64,000 bases of DNA from Edolisoma coerulescens (Eukaryota > Chordata > Aves > Passeriformes > Campephagidae), in the NCBI GenBank assembly GCA_013397115.1, contig VWZW01004674.1, positions 901,985 to 965,984 of the forward strand, written 5' to 3'. The translations under genes and the position numbers were made by a program. The notes below the pieces were generated by a model that ran no database searches, was not told the origin of the DNA, and saw nothing but the letters and a program-made list of their open reading frames with translations. Positions 41,501 through 53,737 of this stretch are shown piece by piece. Position 1 is the first letter of the stretch. Each line of letters opens with the position of its first letter.

Positions 41501-43674
41501 GGATGGAGGAGGAGAAGAAAAGAATTTTGTCCTTACAATCCAATCACCAAAATCATATTTTGAGAGGTGGTACAGCTTGAAAGGACTCCTCCCTCAATCT
41601 TGTTCCAGGCAGAAGTTAGCAGAAAACCCTAAAGGGCACTTTCTGTTCAGAAAGAAAAAACCGAAAATGCACAGCAAATTACTGGTGACATGACTGCTAA
41701 AAACAAGGATGAAACGAGCACCAAGCTTTTACAATGATCTTGTAATAGCAGCAAATATCTGGCTACACTTCAGCTCCGACAATTGGAGCTGCAGTCCCAC
41801 CTCGGCAGAAGTGAAAAATACATGCAAGTAAGTGCCAACTGAGTTTCAGTCTCAAATACTTCAGTATTTCCTACCCTGAAGGACATTTTGAACTGCAGTG
41901 GTGGTAAAAGTCTTCCAGCATGAACTCCTTAAGGCTCCTTTACAACAACCCATTTACTAGGGAAACAGAGAACTGTCTGTATTTTAGCAAAACAACCTGT
42001 TTTCCAAGTTCTAAAAATAGAAAAGAAAAAAAATTTAAAGTGTCTGTCATTTTGAAACCACTCACAAGCATTTCATCCTAAGCAACACAGCCTCCCCCCT
42101 TGCTAAAAATAAAACAGTACATTACAGCAACATTTTTTGCTGGCTTCAGCCAAGGATTTGAAAACCTCCCCTCAGCCCAGACAGGCCGTAAGCTATGAGT
42201 CAGCACTTCTCAGCATTTCTGGAAATTCCTCAGCAGAGCATCCACCCTGTAGCAGGAAGCTGCTGCTCACTTCACTCGGTACCAGGAAATGGATGGGTGC
42301 TCATGGGCCTCACCTGACCCGGGCACACAGCCCAAGGAAACTTCCCCAAAACTACCAAAGGCTCCCCGTCCCACCAGCTTCCTGCAGCACCATCAAACTC
42401 ACTGCCTGGGAATAAGATCGGTAACTCCACCCAAATACAACTTCCTGTCATGTCAATGAACAGGAAAATACAGGATCAATTAAGAAAAAAACCCCATTAC
42501 GTTGGACAAGGGCAAGTCTCTCTGGTGTAATTTTAATGGTATGGGCTCTCCCAGCCTGAATCCAGAGGCAGCTCAGCTCCACCAGCCCTGGACAGGATCC
42601 GTCCCCTGCCTGAGGAATTCATACAAAACAGCCATGCCCCACCATGTAAAGAGAGGGTTCCTGGTGCTTACAGAGAAAATTATTCTTTCCCCTTTCAAGG
42701 GGATAAAGAAGGCACAGGTTCAGGGCATCGCCACGCTTGTGAATTGAAGGGACGCATGGCACAGCTCCGTCTCTCCCTCCAACAGTCCTTGCTTCACACA
42801 GAAAATCTTATGACCCGCGTACAACAGAGCCTAAGGATGGCAGGAGGACCCATGCCTGTCTGGGGGATGCCCCAAATCTGCCTGTGCCTGTACAGGCTAT
42901 GGTGTTGTCAGGTCTCCCACCCCCACTGAGACACAAACCAGAAGTCCCCACAGGAGCTCTTGGTGCTCGGTACTCCCAAATGTGCAGCCCTGCCAAGGTG
43001 GAGACACTGCTCTTGAAATGGAGATACAGCACGCACTTGGGTCCATCTAAGGATATAAAGCAGCTATTTCACAAGCACTGCCTGTGGTAAATGCAATTCC
43101 TACTTTACTCGCATTAGACTGAGTATCTACTCTTGTTTTGCTTTAAACACAGGCTTTGACAGGGACTTTAAAGAGGGAGAGTTAAGGGAATAGGAAGTAC
43201 TTTGTGAACAGCAATAATTGCATGTTCTGACCTCTCCAGCTTACATCACACGCATTATCCAACAACCACAAATCAAGAAGGAAACTGAATTTCAAGACAA
43301 TAATTTGCAGCACAACATATATGTCAAAACTATCAGAACAAGACAAATGTTGACGATTCCCTGATTGTTTCTTGCTTTCAAATACATGGTTATTCTCCCA
43401 TAAAAATCTTGTCTTTTTTTTTTAAAATGAATATCTGTAAAAAGGAAGCTGCCCAAAGTTTGGTACAAAAAAAATGTTTTTCTCAACTGTTTTTAAATAC
43501 GGAGCGATGAGATTAAAGCGAGGCAGACAGCCAAATACCTCAGCCATCACAGTCATTAATAAACGCGTTTAACATTCGTGCAGCTTTCGAATGCAGAACA
43601 TCTGGTTCCAATTCCCAATCTGGCTTTTAATAAAAGTGCCTCCCCCACAATACTTTTATTATAAAGTGTTCTTT

Positions 43675-43925
43675 TCCTCCGCGCGCTCTTAACTCCCCCC
43701 CCCNCTCCTCCCGGCCGGGCCCGGAAAGCCCAGGGCTGGTCCCTGCCCCGCTCCCGGGGTTTTCTCGCCCTCCCCACAAACACTGAGCCAGGATAAACCT
43801 GGCACGGGGCGAGGGTGGGGCTCAGGCTGCTCCAGGGCCGCTCCATACCCGTGTACGTACCCCTTCCCTCGCCCCAAAACAGGAGTCTGTGCTTTGGATA
43901 AACCTCAGCCCCCCCGTAGGCTTAA
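43675..43925. promoter_or_regulatory. Small CpG-dense patch, possible regulatory element
   Basis: About 16 CpGs occur in roughly 250 bases, with very GC-rich sequence such as cccggccgggcccgg near 43711-43725. A C-run interrupted by a single unresolved base (N at 43704) sits at its left end. The patch tails off toward 44020. It may be a second CpG-island-like element in the same intron as the one at 49.2 kb, some 5.5 kb away. Its extent is uncertain because of the ambiguous base and the nearby gap at 44484. No coding function is supported. Confidence 0.4.
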
Positions 43926-44483
43926 ATCAGCTTAGGCGCTGACTTTGGCGATTCTTTACTTCTAATTTCTTCACTCGGAGGCAGGCGGCAGACGGGTGCC
44001 AAGGAAAACAGGGACACGCTGCTGCAGGGTGGGTTATTTTTTCACTCCTAAGACGTTCACGAGAGACATGACATGATACCAAGGCAGGCAGCCTGCATCC
44101 AACACGGACTTTTCTCAGTTTCCTTCTTTCTTCATACAGTATCTACCCACTAACACATCACAGAGTGGGATTCCAATCCGTCACCTCTCTAATTTCATTC
44201 ATGAGAATTCATTATTAAACGGCATTATTTTATTTATTCTACTCTTGAACTAACTGCTAGCTAAAACTACACAAAAGAGATTCTAAGTTGAGTTGCAGTC
44301 CTTGAGTTTACTCCTTTCAATATTGTTTAGTCTGATACTTCTGGAACATATATTTTTAAAATTCTATAAAATGTTTTGCCTGAAAAAAAAAATCTCTGCA
44401 TATTTTAGTCAACCACTGTATCAAAGACAGTGTAAAAAAAAATCCCTGAAGTTGCTACCATGATAAAACTGAGTTTCCTGATT

Positions 44484-44527
44484 NNNNNNNNNNNNNNNNN
44501 NNNNNNNNNNNNNNNNNNNNNNNNNNN
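44484..44527. other. Assembly gap (44 N)
   Basis: A run of 44 unresolved bases, followed eleven bases later by a run of 14 G (44539-44552). The G tract probably caused the sequencing or assembly break. The true gap length is unknown. Confidence 0.99.
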
Positions 44528-47500
44528 GGAAGAAAATAGGGGGGGGGGGGGGAATATGGAAATACCTTCATTTCTAGAGGATGCAAAGAAGGAGCTCTTC
44601 AATAGACACCTTTCCATTTCCCATCTCTAATTGTTAACAAGAAGTATAAAATACATAATTTCACCACTCCAAAACCAACAAAACCCTAATGTGTAGATGT
44701 TAGTTTAATCATAATTTTCCAGGGAATACAAAGGAAGCCAGAACTCCTCCTGAATAGCTAAGGCGTATGACTGCTGCTAGTATTCACATATATCACTTTC
44801 CCTCAAATATTTACATAATAAATACAAATTTCTCCATGTTAACTGACCACAATGAAAAAAAAAAAAAAGAACTGGAAACACTAAGCAAGACAGTTGCATT
44901 ACTTTTAATATTAATCACAATTAATCAGCTGTTAGGGTTATACTGTCTGTGCAGCTGCAGTTCTACACATGAAGATTCAGATGAGTCCAAAACTTGCAGG
45001 CCATCCCTCAGTCCCTGTTCCTCAGCTTCTCACTCCATTTATGGCAATTTAAGAAATAAAAATATGTTTGGGTTTCCTTTTAGTGTAAGGACTTGTTACT
45101 AAAAGGTCAAACAAGTGTCTGCCCTCTGACCAACCTCATGCCACCTACAACTTTTTTAAGGAAACCTGCTCTCTGAAGAACCACAGGCTAAGTAAACATA
45201 CTGCTTTCCTGGTAAGAACCCACCAAGTGTTCTTGCCTTTGTTATACCAGCTGGCCACATCTGACCAGCTAGAAAACCCAAAACCACCTTTTTTGCTCTC
45301 TTCTCCAGAGGTCACTAGTATTCCAGTGGTGTATCATATAAACAAATTGGTATTGTTGAGAAAGTGACGACGAGACTCATTAATTTTATTTCATAAAACT
45401 TGGCGAGGCCCTGGAAAAACATCAGCCAGCTTCCTGCAGCCATTGCAGCCAATGCCTACTGAAAAAACCAGCTGATCTGTGCTTTTATATACACAGCTAC
45501 GAATTTTAACTGAAGTTCACTGATGTCAACAGCCAGCCATCAGTACACACGACTATTAAAAATAATACCTTTTTTTTTTATTTTGAAACGAAGTGAGAAA
45601 AAAGTATAAGAGATTTCTATCACTAAAAAACAGAAGTAAGAAGAAATGTAACAAAAATATTTTATTACCTAAATAACAGTAGTGGCTAAGTAGAACCGGT
45701 CAATTTCCTAAGCTAAATAGCACAGAAAGTGAAATATGTCCTTAGTACCTTCTGAAATTAAGCACAAGCTAAGGTGGCCTGTAGCCACTGAAGCATATTA
45801 TACACTTTATGGTGCTTGACATTTTTATCCATTTTCCATTTTTTATTTTTTACTATAGGCAAAGCTAGATATACACAGAGGTTTTTTTCAGCTATGTATT
45901 AGGGAATTAAAAATTTTTCCTTTTTTTTCTTCAGAATTCTTTTTTTTAATTTCACCTTATCAAAATGTAAAATACATGCAAACACCAGGTCACTTCTGAA
46001 AAGTAAACTTTAGAATTTCAGAAAGATGAACTTTTAAAAATGACTGACAATTTAATCCCTAGTGTTGAAGTTTGGATGGAATTAGAACAGGCACGGCATA
46101 CAGAAGTGATGAGAACTGGGGTGTGTTCTCACCTTCCCTGAAGATTAAACTCATTCTCTTCTCTTGTGTTTTAGCTGCTTATTCATTCTATTATTCTTTT
46201 ATCACTAGAAATAACATTGGGATGCCAGAAGCATGAATGAAGTCACAGCGAGAACTTCCTTCTATGCATGGTACACAGATTTAAGCTTCAGGTGTGTTTT
46301 CAGGAGGCTGCCTCAAGAACCTGTGATTCACAAGCCTTGTCCCAAGCATGCATTGCCATTCAGTCATGGCCAACTTTCTCCTGGAAAAATCTGGCAAGTG
46401 CTTAGATCTCCGCAGATGAAATGGACACTAGATTGGAAATTCAGCCTTCAGATTCTTTTTCAGTAAAAAACTTACATAAAGTGACAGATAGTTGCTGTGG
46501 CAGAACCACAGCAGGTCACTTGACTTCTAGAGGCAGAAGCCATTTTCTTTAACTTGCAGAAAAGGAATTAATTCATGAGTAACAAGGTTCAAAAAACAAT
46601 GGGTATAGAAGAAAAAATATCAGAAAATTGAGTAATACCCGAAGATCACTAAGAAAAATACATCAACTCTCTTTTCCTGGTAACTTTTCCATATCTTTCT
46701 TGCTTAGACCACCATTCGAGCGGATAACTTTTTCTCCAAGTCTAAAATTTCAATTGGTATCAGTGTGCCCTGTGACACCTGAAATACTGTTAATTGCAAA
46801 ACACCAGAAGCAGGAGAAAAAACCCACCTTAATTTCACAGGTTCACTTTTACACCTGGCAAGGGAAACAGCTCAGACTGCAGGTGCTAATGATGCACAGC
46901 CCCGCCTACAGAGGGCTAAGCCAAAGCCTCCTGAGAACCAAACTCCCCCGGAGGTTTTGGAAGGCCACGCTGGGAGAAGCTGTGAGTTTCTTCACAGCTC
47001 CTCACCTTCGCACACAACCTACACAAATTCTGTTTTGAAGGCTGCTCATGCCTTTTTGGGGTACGCTCCCTGCTCTTCTCCCTGGCTTTTCTTCTCACGC
47101 ATCTCTTGTTTTCTGCTGCTGGCTGGGCCTGCCAGTGGAAGTGCTGAACAACAGGAGTGGATCCAGCCCCGCTGCTGACTCAGATATGAGAGCCCGTGCT
47201 CATCAGATTTTGCTGCTGCATTCCAGATTTCGGTACCCAAAAAAATTCAGATGCTTATCTAAACTAAACTTCCTGAGGGTGAGCTATCCCTAGCACTAAG
47301 CCACTTTGAAGGTCGATACACCCTTGAGCAGGAGACAGCACGCCAACTTGCCCTTAAAGCAGGACCTACCTACAGAGCTTCAATTCTGTCTGCCTGGGTA
47401 AATTACCCAGTTAATTGCCTTGGCATTCATATTTACATTCAAAAAAAAAAAAAGGATGAGCAGAGATGAGGTCGAATAACTACGCTGTTCCATTAAAACC

Positions 47501-48380
47501 TTTGTTTTAGGCAAACGGATTTCAGAGAACTTCTTTTGTCATGTAAAATGGAACCATCTGTACATAACTTTGTAGAGTCATTTTGATGTTAAGTCTATTA
47601 ATATAATTATGTTGTTACTAAGCTGTTTACTATTTTAGGCTCCTAATAGCTATGAGGGCTTGTTAACAATATTCTGAAATCACAGGGAAGTATTTTCTTT
47701 TCCTTTGGTTTGAAAAGAGAAAACAAAATTCTGAATGTGTTATGCTTTATATTGCGTGTAACATCTACTTCCTTTAACATGAAAATTCTACGATCACAAA
47801 GTCTTTTCCTCAGCCAAATTATGATCACAACAGTGTGAGACTGCATTACTTAGTGGTGTTTAAGTCTCAAGGCGAAATACTTCACTTTACTCTTAAAGCA
47901 ATAAGACAGTTACTACAAAAAGAAATAATTACAAAAATTACGTGGTAACAACCCATCATATCTTAAATTCTCCTCTTTGGAGTTAGAGATATTTTTTCCA
48001 GTTTCAATTTTGAAAAGGAAAATTCTCCCACACAGCACAGCAAAACAGAAAGCTTTCCCTGGTTTGTCATTTGATTTGGAGAGACACAATATAGCAGTTT
48101 CTGCCAGACTAACTGCTCAAAATCCCAACTAGTTTCTGAAAGTCTTCCTTTACGTTTTTTTTTACAACTAAGGAGTCATTATCCATGGTTCTGCTGGACA
48201 ACTGCTGGGCCATTTGTACAATAAAGTGAAGAGTCATGGTGGGCAAAGTATCTATACAGCAACAGATTTTGGTACCCAGCAAACAGTCATTGTTTAACAG
48301 AGACAAAAGCAATTCTAGAAACCTTCAGTGTCTATTTAATGCAGGGAGTAGCATCTCCAATATACGAGTCAGGAAGGAAA

Positions 48381-48394
48381 TACACACACACACA
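48381..48394 (+). repeat. Short (AC)n microsatellite
   Basis: About six AC units in the giant intron. A TG/G-run tract (G10 at 48535-48544) lies 140 bases further on. Confidence 0.7.
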
Positions 48395-49189
48395 GCTTCA
48401 CAGTCTCAGAGGTTGTACAGCATTAGTTACCTTAGCTCTGCCTTCCTACCTTACAAAAAACAAGTAACTAGACAAGAAGTCAAACAAAAATTGTCATCTG
48501 CGTTGCAAATGAAGTTAAGTAGGAAGGTGTGTGTGGGGGGGGGGATTATAAGGTAATGTCATCTTATTTGCTCTCTGCTTACCGTAAAGTACATCAAGAA
48601 CATTTAATTTTTTTTTCCCATTTGACCTCCTAAATGGTTTAAATCTATTACATCTTGTCAGAGAGGCTTGGTAAGGAGCACAGAATGAGAGGTGAAACCA
48701 GTAATTAAATATGTTGAAAGGTTCCATGATAATTTAAAATCAATAATCTATTTACCAGCACAGAATCAAGACAGTCACGAGGAAAGGAATGGGATAACAT
48801 AAACCAAGAACTTTCTCGACTTTCCCTCAAGGGTTAAAAATTAGCATTAGACCGAAAAAATGTTAAAAATCACAAGACACAAAAGTCTTTGAGAGAGTCA
48901 TTTGAAGAAGTTAAAAAGATTCACTGAGTTAGTTGAAATATGAAAAGAAAAACATCCCCACCAAACCCTGGAACAGGTCTGTTAGGCTTTCAACAGGTTA
49001 AAAGCCTGTCATAGCTAGGAGGTAGCTCTTAACATGACTGTGGCATGCAGGGAAGTTCTCGGTTTCTCCCCTGGCAAACTCAATTCAAAGCAAAGTTTGT
49101 AAACATCCCGGGGGAGTGGGCAGAAAACGACACTGGGTTTCAGAAACATTTACAAGTGTTTTGCAGAAATGAAACTTCACTTAGAGAGC

Positions 49190-49760
49190 TCAGTTTCGCT
49201 CTCCCGGGTGGAGGATGGCTGTCGGTGGGAAGTTCAGAGGCAGCCAGCGCGGGGAACAAAGCCGTGCGAGCAGCGCGGTGCCCGCCTCATGCGCATCCCC
49301 ACATCCAGCACCGAGAGCGCACCGAGCTGTTGCAAGTTGTGCAGAAGTGATGGCGCACAAACCCGAACAAATCCCCCCGCTGCAGGCTCCCGTTTCACGC
49401 ACGTGGAGCTTTGACGCCAGAGAAGGCTGCGGACAAACAGGCGCTGCGGCTGTCCCGGCGCGATCCGCTTTTCCTGGGCTCGGGCTGACAACATTGCCAC
49501 CTTCCGCAGCCGCCGGGAAGGGCACGGAGCTGCGGCCGGGGTAGGGCAGCCGCCCACCGCCCCGGGAACTGCCGCGGAGATGCTGTTCAGGAAGGTGCTT
49601 TCCCAGCACCGCCCTTCGTAACCAGCCCGATCACTCCGAATGATTTGCTTTCAAAGCCTGTGATTGAATGGATGCAGAGCGCAGCACGGTCCCAAGAACC
49701 GGCGCGGCACAGCCGAGCGCGCACACGGACGGGAAACGAGGCACAGGGAGCGCATTCTGC
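49190..49760. promoter_or_regulatory. Intronic CpG island, candidate promoter
   Basis: I count about 50 CpG dinucleotides between 49201 and 49740, in a region where the surrounding DNA has only a few per kilobase. The block is GC-rich. It contains several GC-box-like motifs (for example ccgcccc near 49550-49565) and an E-box cacgtg at 49400-49405. I see no clear TATA box. It lies about 11 kb inside the giant SPIDR intron, downstream of a mid-gene coding exon, so it cannot be the main SPIDR promoter. It could start a shortened SPIDR transcript on the minus strand, a nested or antisense non-coding RNA, or act as an enhancer. Overlapping open frames on both strands across it, such as 49190-49609, are expected from GC richness and lack recognisable similarity. 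Confidence 0.65.
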
Positions 49761-52072
49761 ACCACATGTACAATATGCTGTTGAATGCCTCGACTGCTCC
49801 TGTCACTCCCAAAACTGCTGAGGAAGCTGAGGAAAGTCAAACCAGAAGTTAAGGGTAGGCAAATGTCGCTGTCTCCATGCCTGGACCTGAGGGCATCTCA
49901 TTGCAGACTCCAGCCCGCATGCACTGGTTGCCGTCGTGCCTAGCTCCAGTGAAAGGGGCAACAAAGCACATGTGCTACCTTGGCTTCTACGGAGTTATAA
50001 CGGAGGCATGTCGATATATGCATTTTATGTAAGTTTTAACAGCTGATGAGGTTATATGTTAAAAGGCTGGATTTTGTCTTGCTAGCTTGCAGGGAGTGCT
50101 CTCCTCCAAATTATCCACAGTTCATGCATAGTTAATAAAGCAGTAGCATTATGATAGCAGTTAACATACAACTAATAACAAATCCAATATATTAACCAAT
50201 ACATTTAGTGCACATTCTGGATGGAAAATTGCTTTATTTAGACATAGCCAAAATACATCAATGGAGCTGTCAATGTGGGATAGGAAAGTACTTCCCAAGA
50301 AAAGCTTCAAAAAAATCAACACGGCAACCAAGAAATACCTATATTAATTTAGAAAATGGGTGTTTAAGAGTTTAATCTAAATAAGCAGAGAAGGGCTTTG
50401 CATGCAAGATTACATGTATTTCCAAGTCACAGACCTCTTCTAGGAAGGCAGTCGTCAATATGTAGGGTTTGCCAAAGAACAAGATTCGTAAATCAAAGGT
50501 AAAGAATCCCAACCAATTAACTGGAACATACAGGAAAATAATACTTTTATATGTAGTCTAATCTAAAAAATAAATAGACATAAAAGTTGCTCCCTGCCCC
50601 CCCAAAAGGTTTAATTTATATTTAGGTTGTGGAAATAACTTCTCCCCTTTGTTTTCTCCTGTAGCTGTGTTCAGGGCAGCTTCAGGGTAACCAGTAAACC
50701 TCACAGGATTCCATTCCTTCCTAAGTAAGCATCAGTCCTCAAAAATCAAGAAATTGCAGTACCTGAAGTGACCTACAAGCAAAGGCAATTCTCAAGACTT
50801 ACGCGGACTGTTCTAGAAGCTGATCACGTGGTATGTTGAAGTTTGTTTTTAAAATGGATTTGCTTTTGAGTATAGCGAGAAAACAGGTCCCTGCTGTACA
50901 GCAAGATACAAAAGCAAACTCCTAGAGTCAAATAACTCCCAGGAAAATTAGACAATCACCTCACGCAGAACTTCTCAAACTATAAACCACAGGAGGCTGC
51001 AAAAAGACAAAGAAAATACTGGGCAACTTATCTGGTTTTGTGTGAGAGATGGAAGGTAGGAAATATTTGGGAATATAATAAAGAACAATCCTATATTGTA
51101 TAAAACGTCTCCAAATAATTTGAAGAATGATTATTATACATATATACTGTAAATCTGAGCTCCTTTAAGCCTACAAACCCTGTAAGTTCCAGTGACAGCC
51201 CATATCAATAAAATTTATCTCTTCCTCAATCTGTACATTTACAATGCATAAAACAGTACCCGCCCTATTAAATTAATATTTATGACAAGCTCAGCGAACC
51301 AGAAGACAAGCAGTACTTGCTAAGGCACAAATGCAATGTACAAATCTCACATGGCTGCTGCATTGCCCACGTTTCTCAAAAATGAACCTCAGCTTGGAGG
51401 AGAAATTTGTTTTTGGGAAACACAAAAGACAGACATGCTGTGCCATGCTGGGAAGACAAATGAAAGCACAAATACAATCAATGTGATTTATGGTTTTATA
51501 CTGAATCCTAAGTGTTCTCAAGTTCAGTGCTTTCAGTGTGTGCATGCAGCACTGTAGATATTCTGCCAGGTTTTTTTTTGGAGTAGTTATGATCCTCAAT
51601 GTCTGTCCCAACAATACCTCAGAGTACCTCCGGGTATTCCTTCACAGCCTCAACTCAAGTTACAAGGAATTGGCTGGAGATGCTGACGGACTTGGGTTTG
51701 CACTAACAGATGTGCTGTGAACAGCAGCAGTGTCAAGGTGGACCTGCAGTCCTGCTTTCTATGCCAGCCAAGGACCTTGGACTGACTATGGACAACGACT
51801 CCCAGGAAGACCATGCAAAAGCCCATCACTGTAATCTGTGCAACAGCAAACATGCGCTGCTTATTGGGAAAGAAAATAAAAATCCAAGACTTAGAGAAGG
51901 GGAAGATAACCATCAAAACAAAAAATGTTCACTAGGCTTCTTTATTTTTAACTCTTTCTTTAACTCTTTTATCAAGCAGACAGAAAACAGGTAACATTTC
52001 AGAAGTCCAAAGAGGTTAAAGAAAGAGAAAAAACCAACCAAAACAAACAAAAAACCTCCATATGCCCAACAA

Positions 52073-52117
52073 CCCCCCCCCCCACATACCGCCAAGTATG
52101 ATTTTTTTTTTTTTTTT
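52073..52117 (+). repeat. C11 and T16 homopolymer runs
   Basis: A run of 11 C (52073-52083) and a run of 16 T (52102-52117) are separated by 18 mixed bases. The T run is the A-tract mentioned for the neighbouring minus-strand segment. Confidence 0.85.
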
Positions 52118-53070
52118 GCAGCCACACCAGTGATTTGGCTTTCCAAACACAAATCCCTCAAAGGTAAAATTAGTGGTTTTACAGGACTTCTAATGCTCTA
52201 AATATTGTTCCAATACTTCTGACTGGAGAAACTTGGTGTTCCAGAAGGCTGTACTGGGGCAGTAACTGGAGGAGTACTTTTTCAAGACATCTCAGGGTGC
52301 TGTCAAAGAAGCCTACCAGCCAGGGAGGAGTAATACATTGCAATCTGCACAGTGAATGTTGACTCAGAAGACTGGTAGGAAGAGAAGCTTCATCAAACAC
52401 ACAAAAGGCTACACTGAATGTTTCACAGCTGAACTGTTTCATATACCAAAGTACATTCTTCTGCCAAAAATACATAAAACCACGGGTATTTTTTTCATGA
52501 GCTTTTACTGAAAGAGAAGTAATCTGCCTGATAGAAGTAACAGTAAAATTTGTTCTCCCCCTTGCCCTCTTGTGCTCCCACCCCCCAGGATAGCTGAGAT
52601 GTTTTAAATACTGCATTTTGGGTAGCAACATTCCAAATCTTTCAAATATTTGAAAGCAACATTCCCCTTTTGAAATACTTGGGACTTTAATTACTATTTC
52701 TGCTAGGAGTACAGTAATTAACTGTTGCTTACCTACACTTAAATATGACATTCAGGAGGAGGAATCTGACAAAGCATACCTTGATACTGTAGGGAATGAC
52801 CACACAGGATAACTTGGCAAACTCACACTTTATCCATCTCTTTGCCCACACACAATTGCCCAAGGACACAAGCACCCTTAGCATGAAAACCCACTGTGGT
52901 AGAAAACACCCAGCATACTCAAACCCCAACCTAACTGCATACAGAACTGCATGGAAATATCTTACTCTAAATACACACCTACTGTTACAGTAGCAAATCA
53001 CACCTGATAAATAAAGAGAGTGGCCCTTGTCTTGAAAATTGCCTCTCCCCAGTGAGCTATGGAAATACAT
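52118..53070 (-). other. Intronic stretch with two long minus frames and an A-tract at its 3' side
   Basis: On the minus strand, overlapping open frames of 113 codons (53070-52729) and 190 codons (52751-52179) occur in different frames. A run of 16 A (52117-52102 on this strand) follows shortly after. The arrangement recalls a retroposed transcript with a poly(A) tail. However, I see no AATAAA signal close to the tract, no recognisable protein, and no target-site duplication I can verify. The translations are rich in Cys, Phe and Leu, as often seen in chance frames. It is listed for completeness as an unidentified segment. Confidence 0.2.
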
Positions 53071-53714
53071 TCTATTTCACGAAGTGAAAGTGCTGAACAA
53101 CAATCTAACAAGCAGAAACCATAATTTTTCAAAATGTAAATTAAAAAAAAAAGATTAGCTGATTACTGATAATCTTAAACATTTAAAGAAACCCATTCAC
53201 AAAGTCAAAACTTGCTCTTTAGTGGTTAAACTATCGAAGGAATTTTGGCACATAGTCTTTTTACAAATTAAGTATTGTTTTACATGTCCCAAATCTGTTA
53301 GTCATAAACATTAGCAGAGGAATACAAATCACAACTTTTTAATAACCCTGCAGTAATTCTGAACTTGTTCATCTGAACTTATTTAGCTTGTTTTTCCTTC
53401 ATGACTGGATAAAGCAGACTGCAGTGCCAGGTCTTGGCTCCATCAGTTGCTCATTAAACAAGATCTGGAATTTAGCGTTGGATTGAATACACATGGGAAC
53501 TCATGTGAAGCTGCTCGTATATCATTGATAGCTCCGTTGCTAACACAGAGTTTATCCAAGACCGTACATTTTTCGTTGACTTGAACAAAGCTGTTCACCA
53601 TCCTCTGTTTTTGACGTCAGTGGACAACTACCCACTAACAGTATCTGTCACTACAAAATGCTTGGAATTTCCTCACTTATAAAAGCTGGAAAGTTTCAAG
53701 TACAGACCTTTCAT

Positions 53715-53737
53715 TAAAAAACAAAACAAAACAAAAC
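53715..53737 (+). repeat. (AAAAC)n microsatellite
   Basis: A short pentanucleotide repeat of about four units in the giant intron. A shorter array of the same unit lies at about 36255-36273. Confidence 0.75.

Larger units (their letters stand above)
16301..43674. other. Intron interior with no supported gene
   Basis: This 27-kb part of the giant intron shows no recognisable coding exon, RNA gene or interspersed repeat. Somewhat GC-richer zones occur at about 20.5-20.95 kb, 24.7-24.95 kb, 25.4-25.9 kb and 28.7-29.0 kb. The longest frames (28983-29507 and 33150-33584 on the plus strand) have no similarity I know and no coding-like splice context. Heavily diverged repeats may have escaped visual inspection. 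Confidence 0.6.

Noticed and set aside
49190..49609. 139-codon minus-strand frame and overlapping plus-strand frames in the CpG island
   Set aside because: GC-rich DNA has few stop codons, several frames on both strands are open at once, and none shows recognisable protein similarity.
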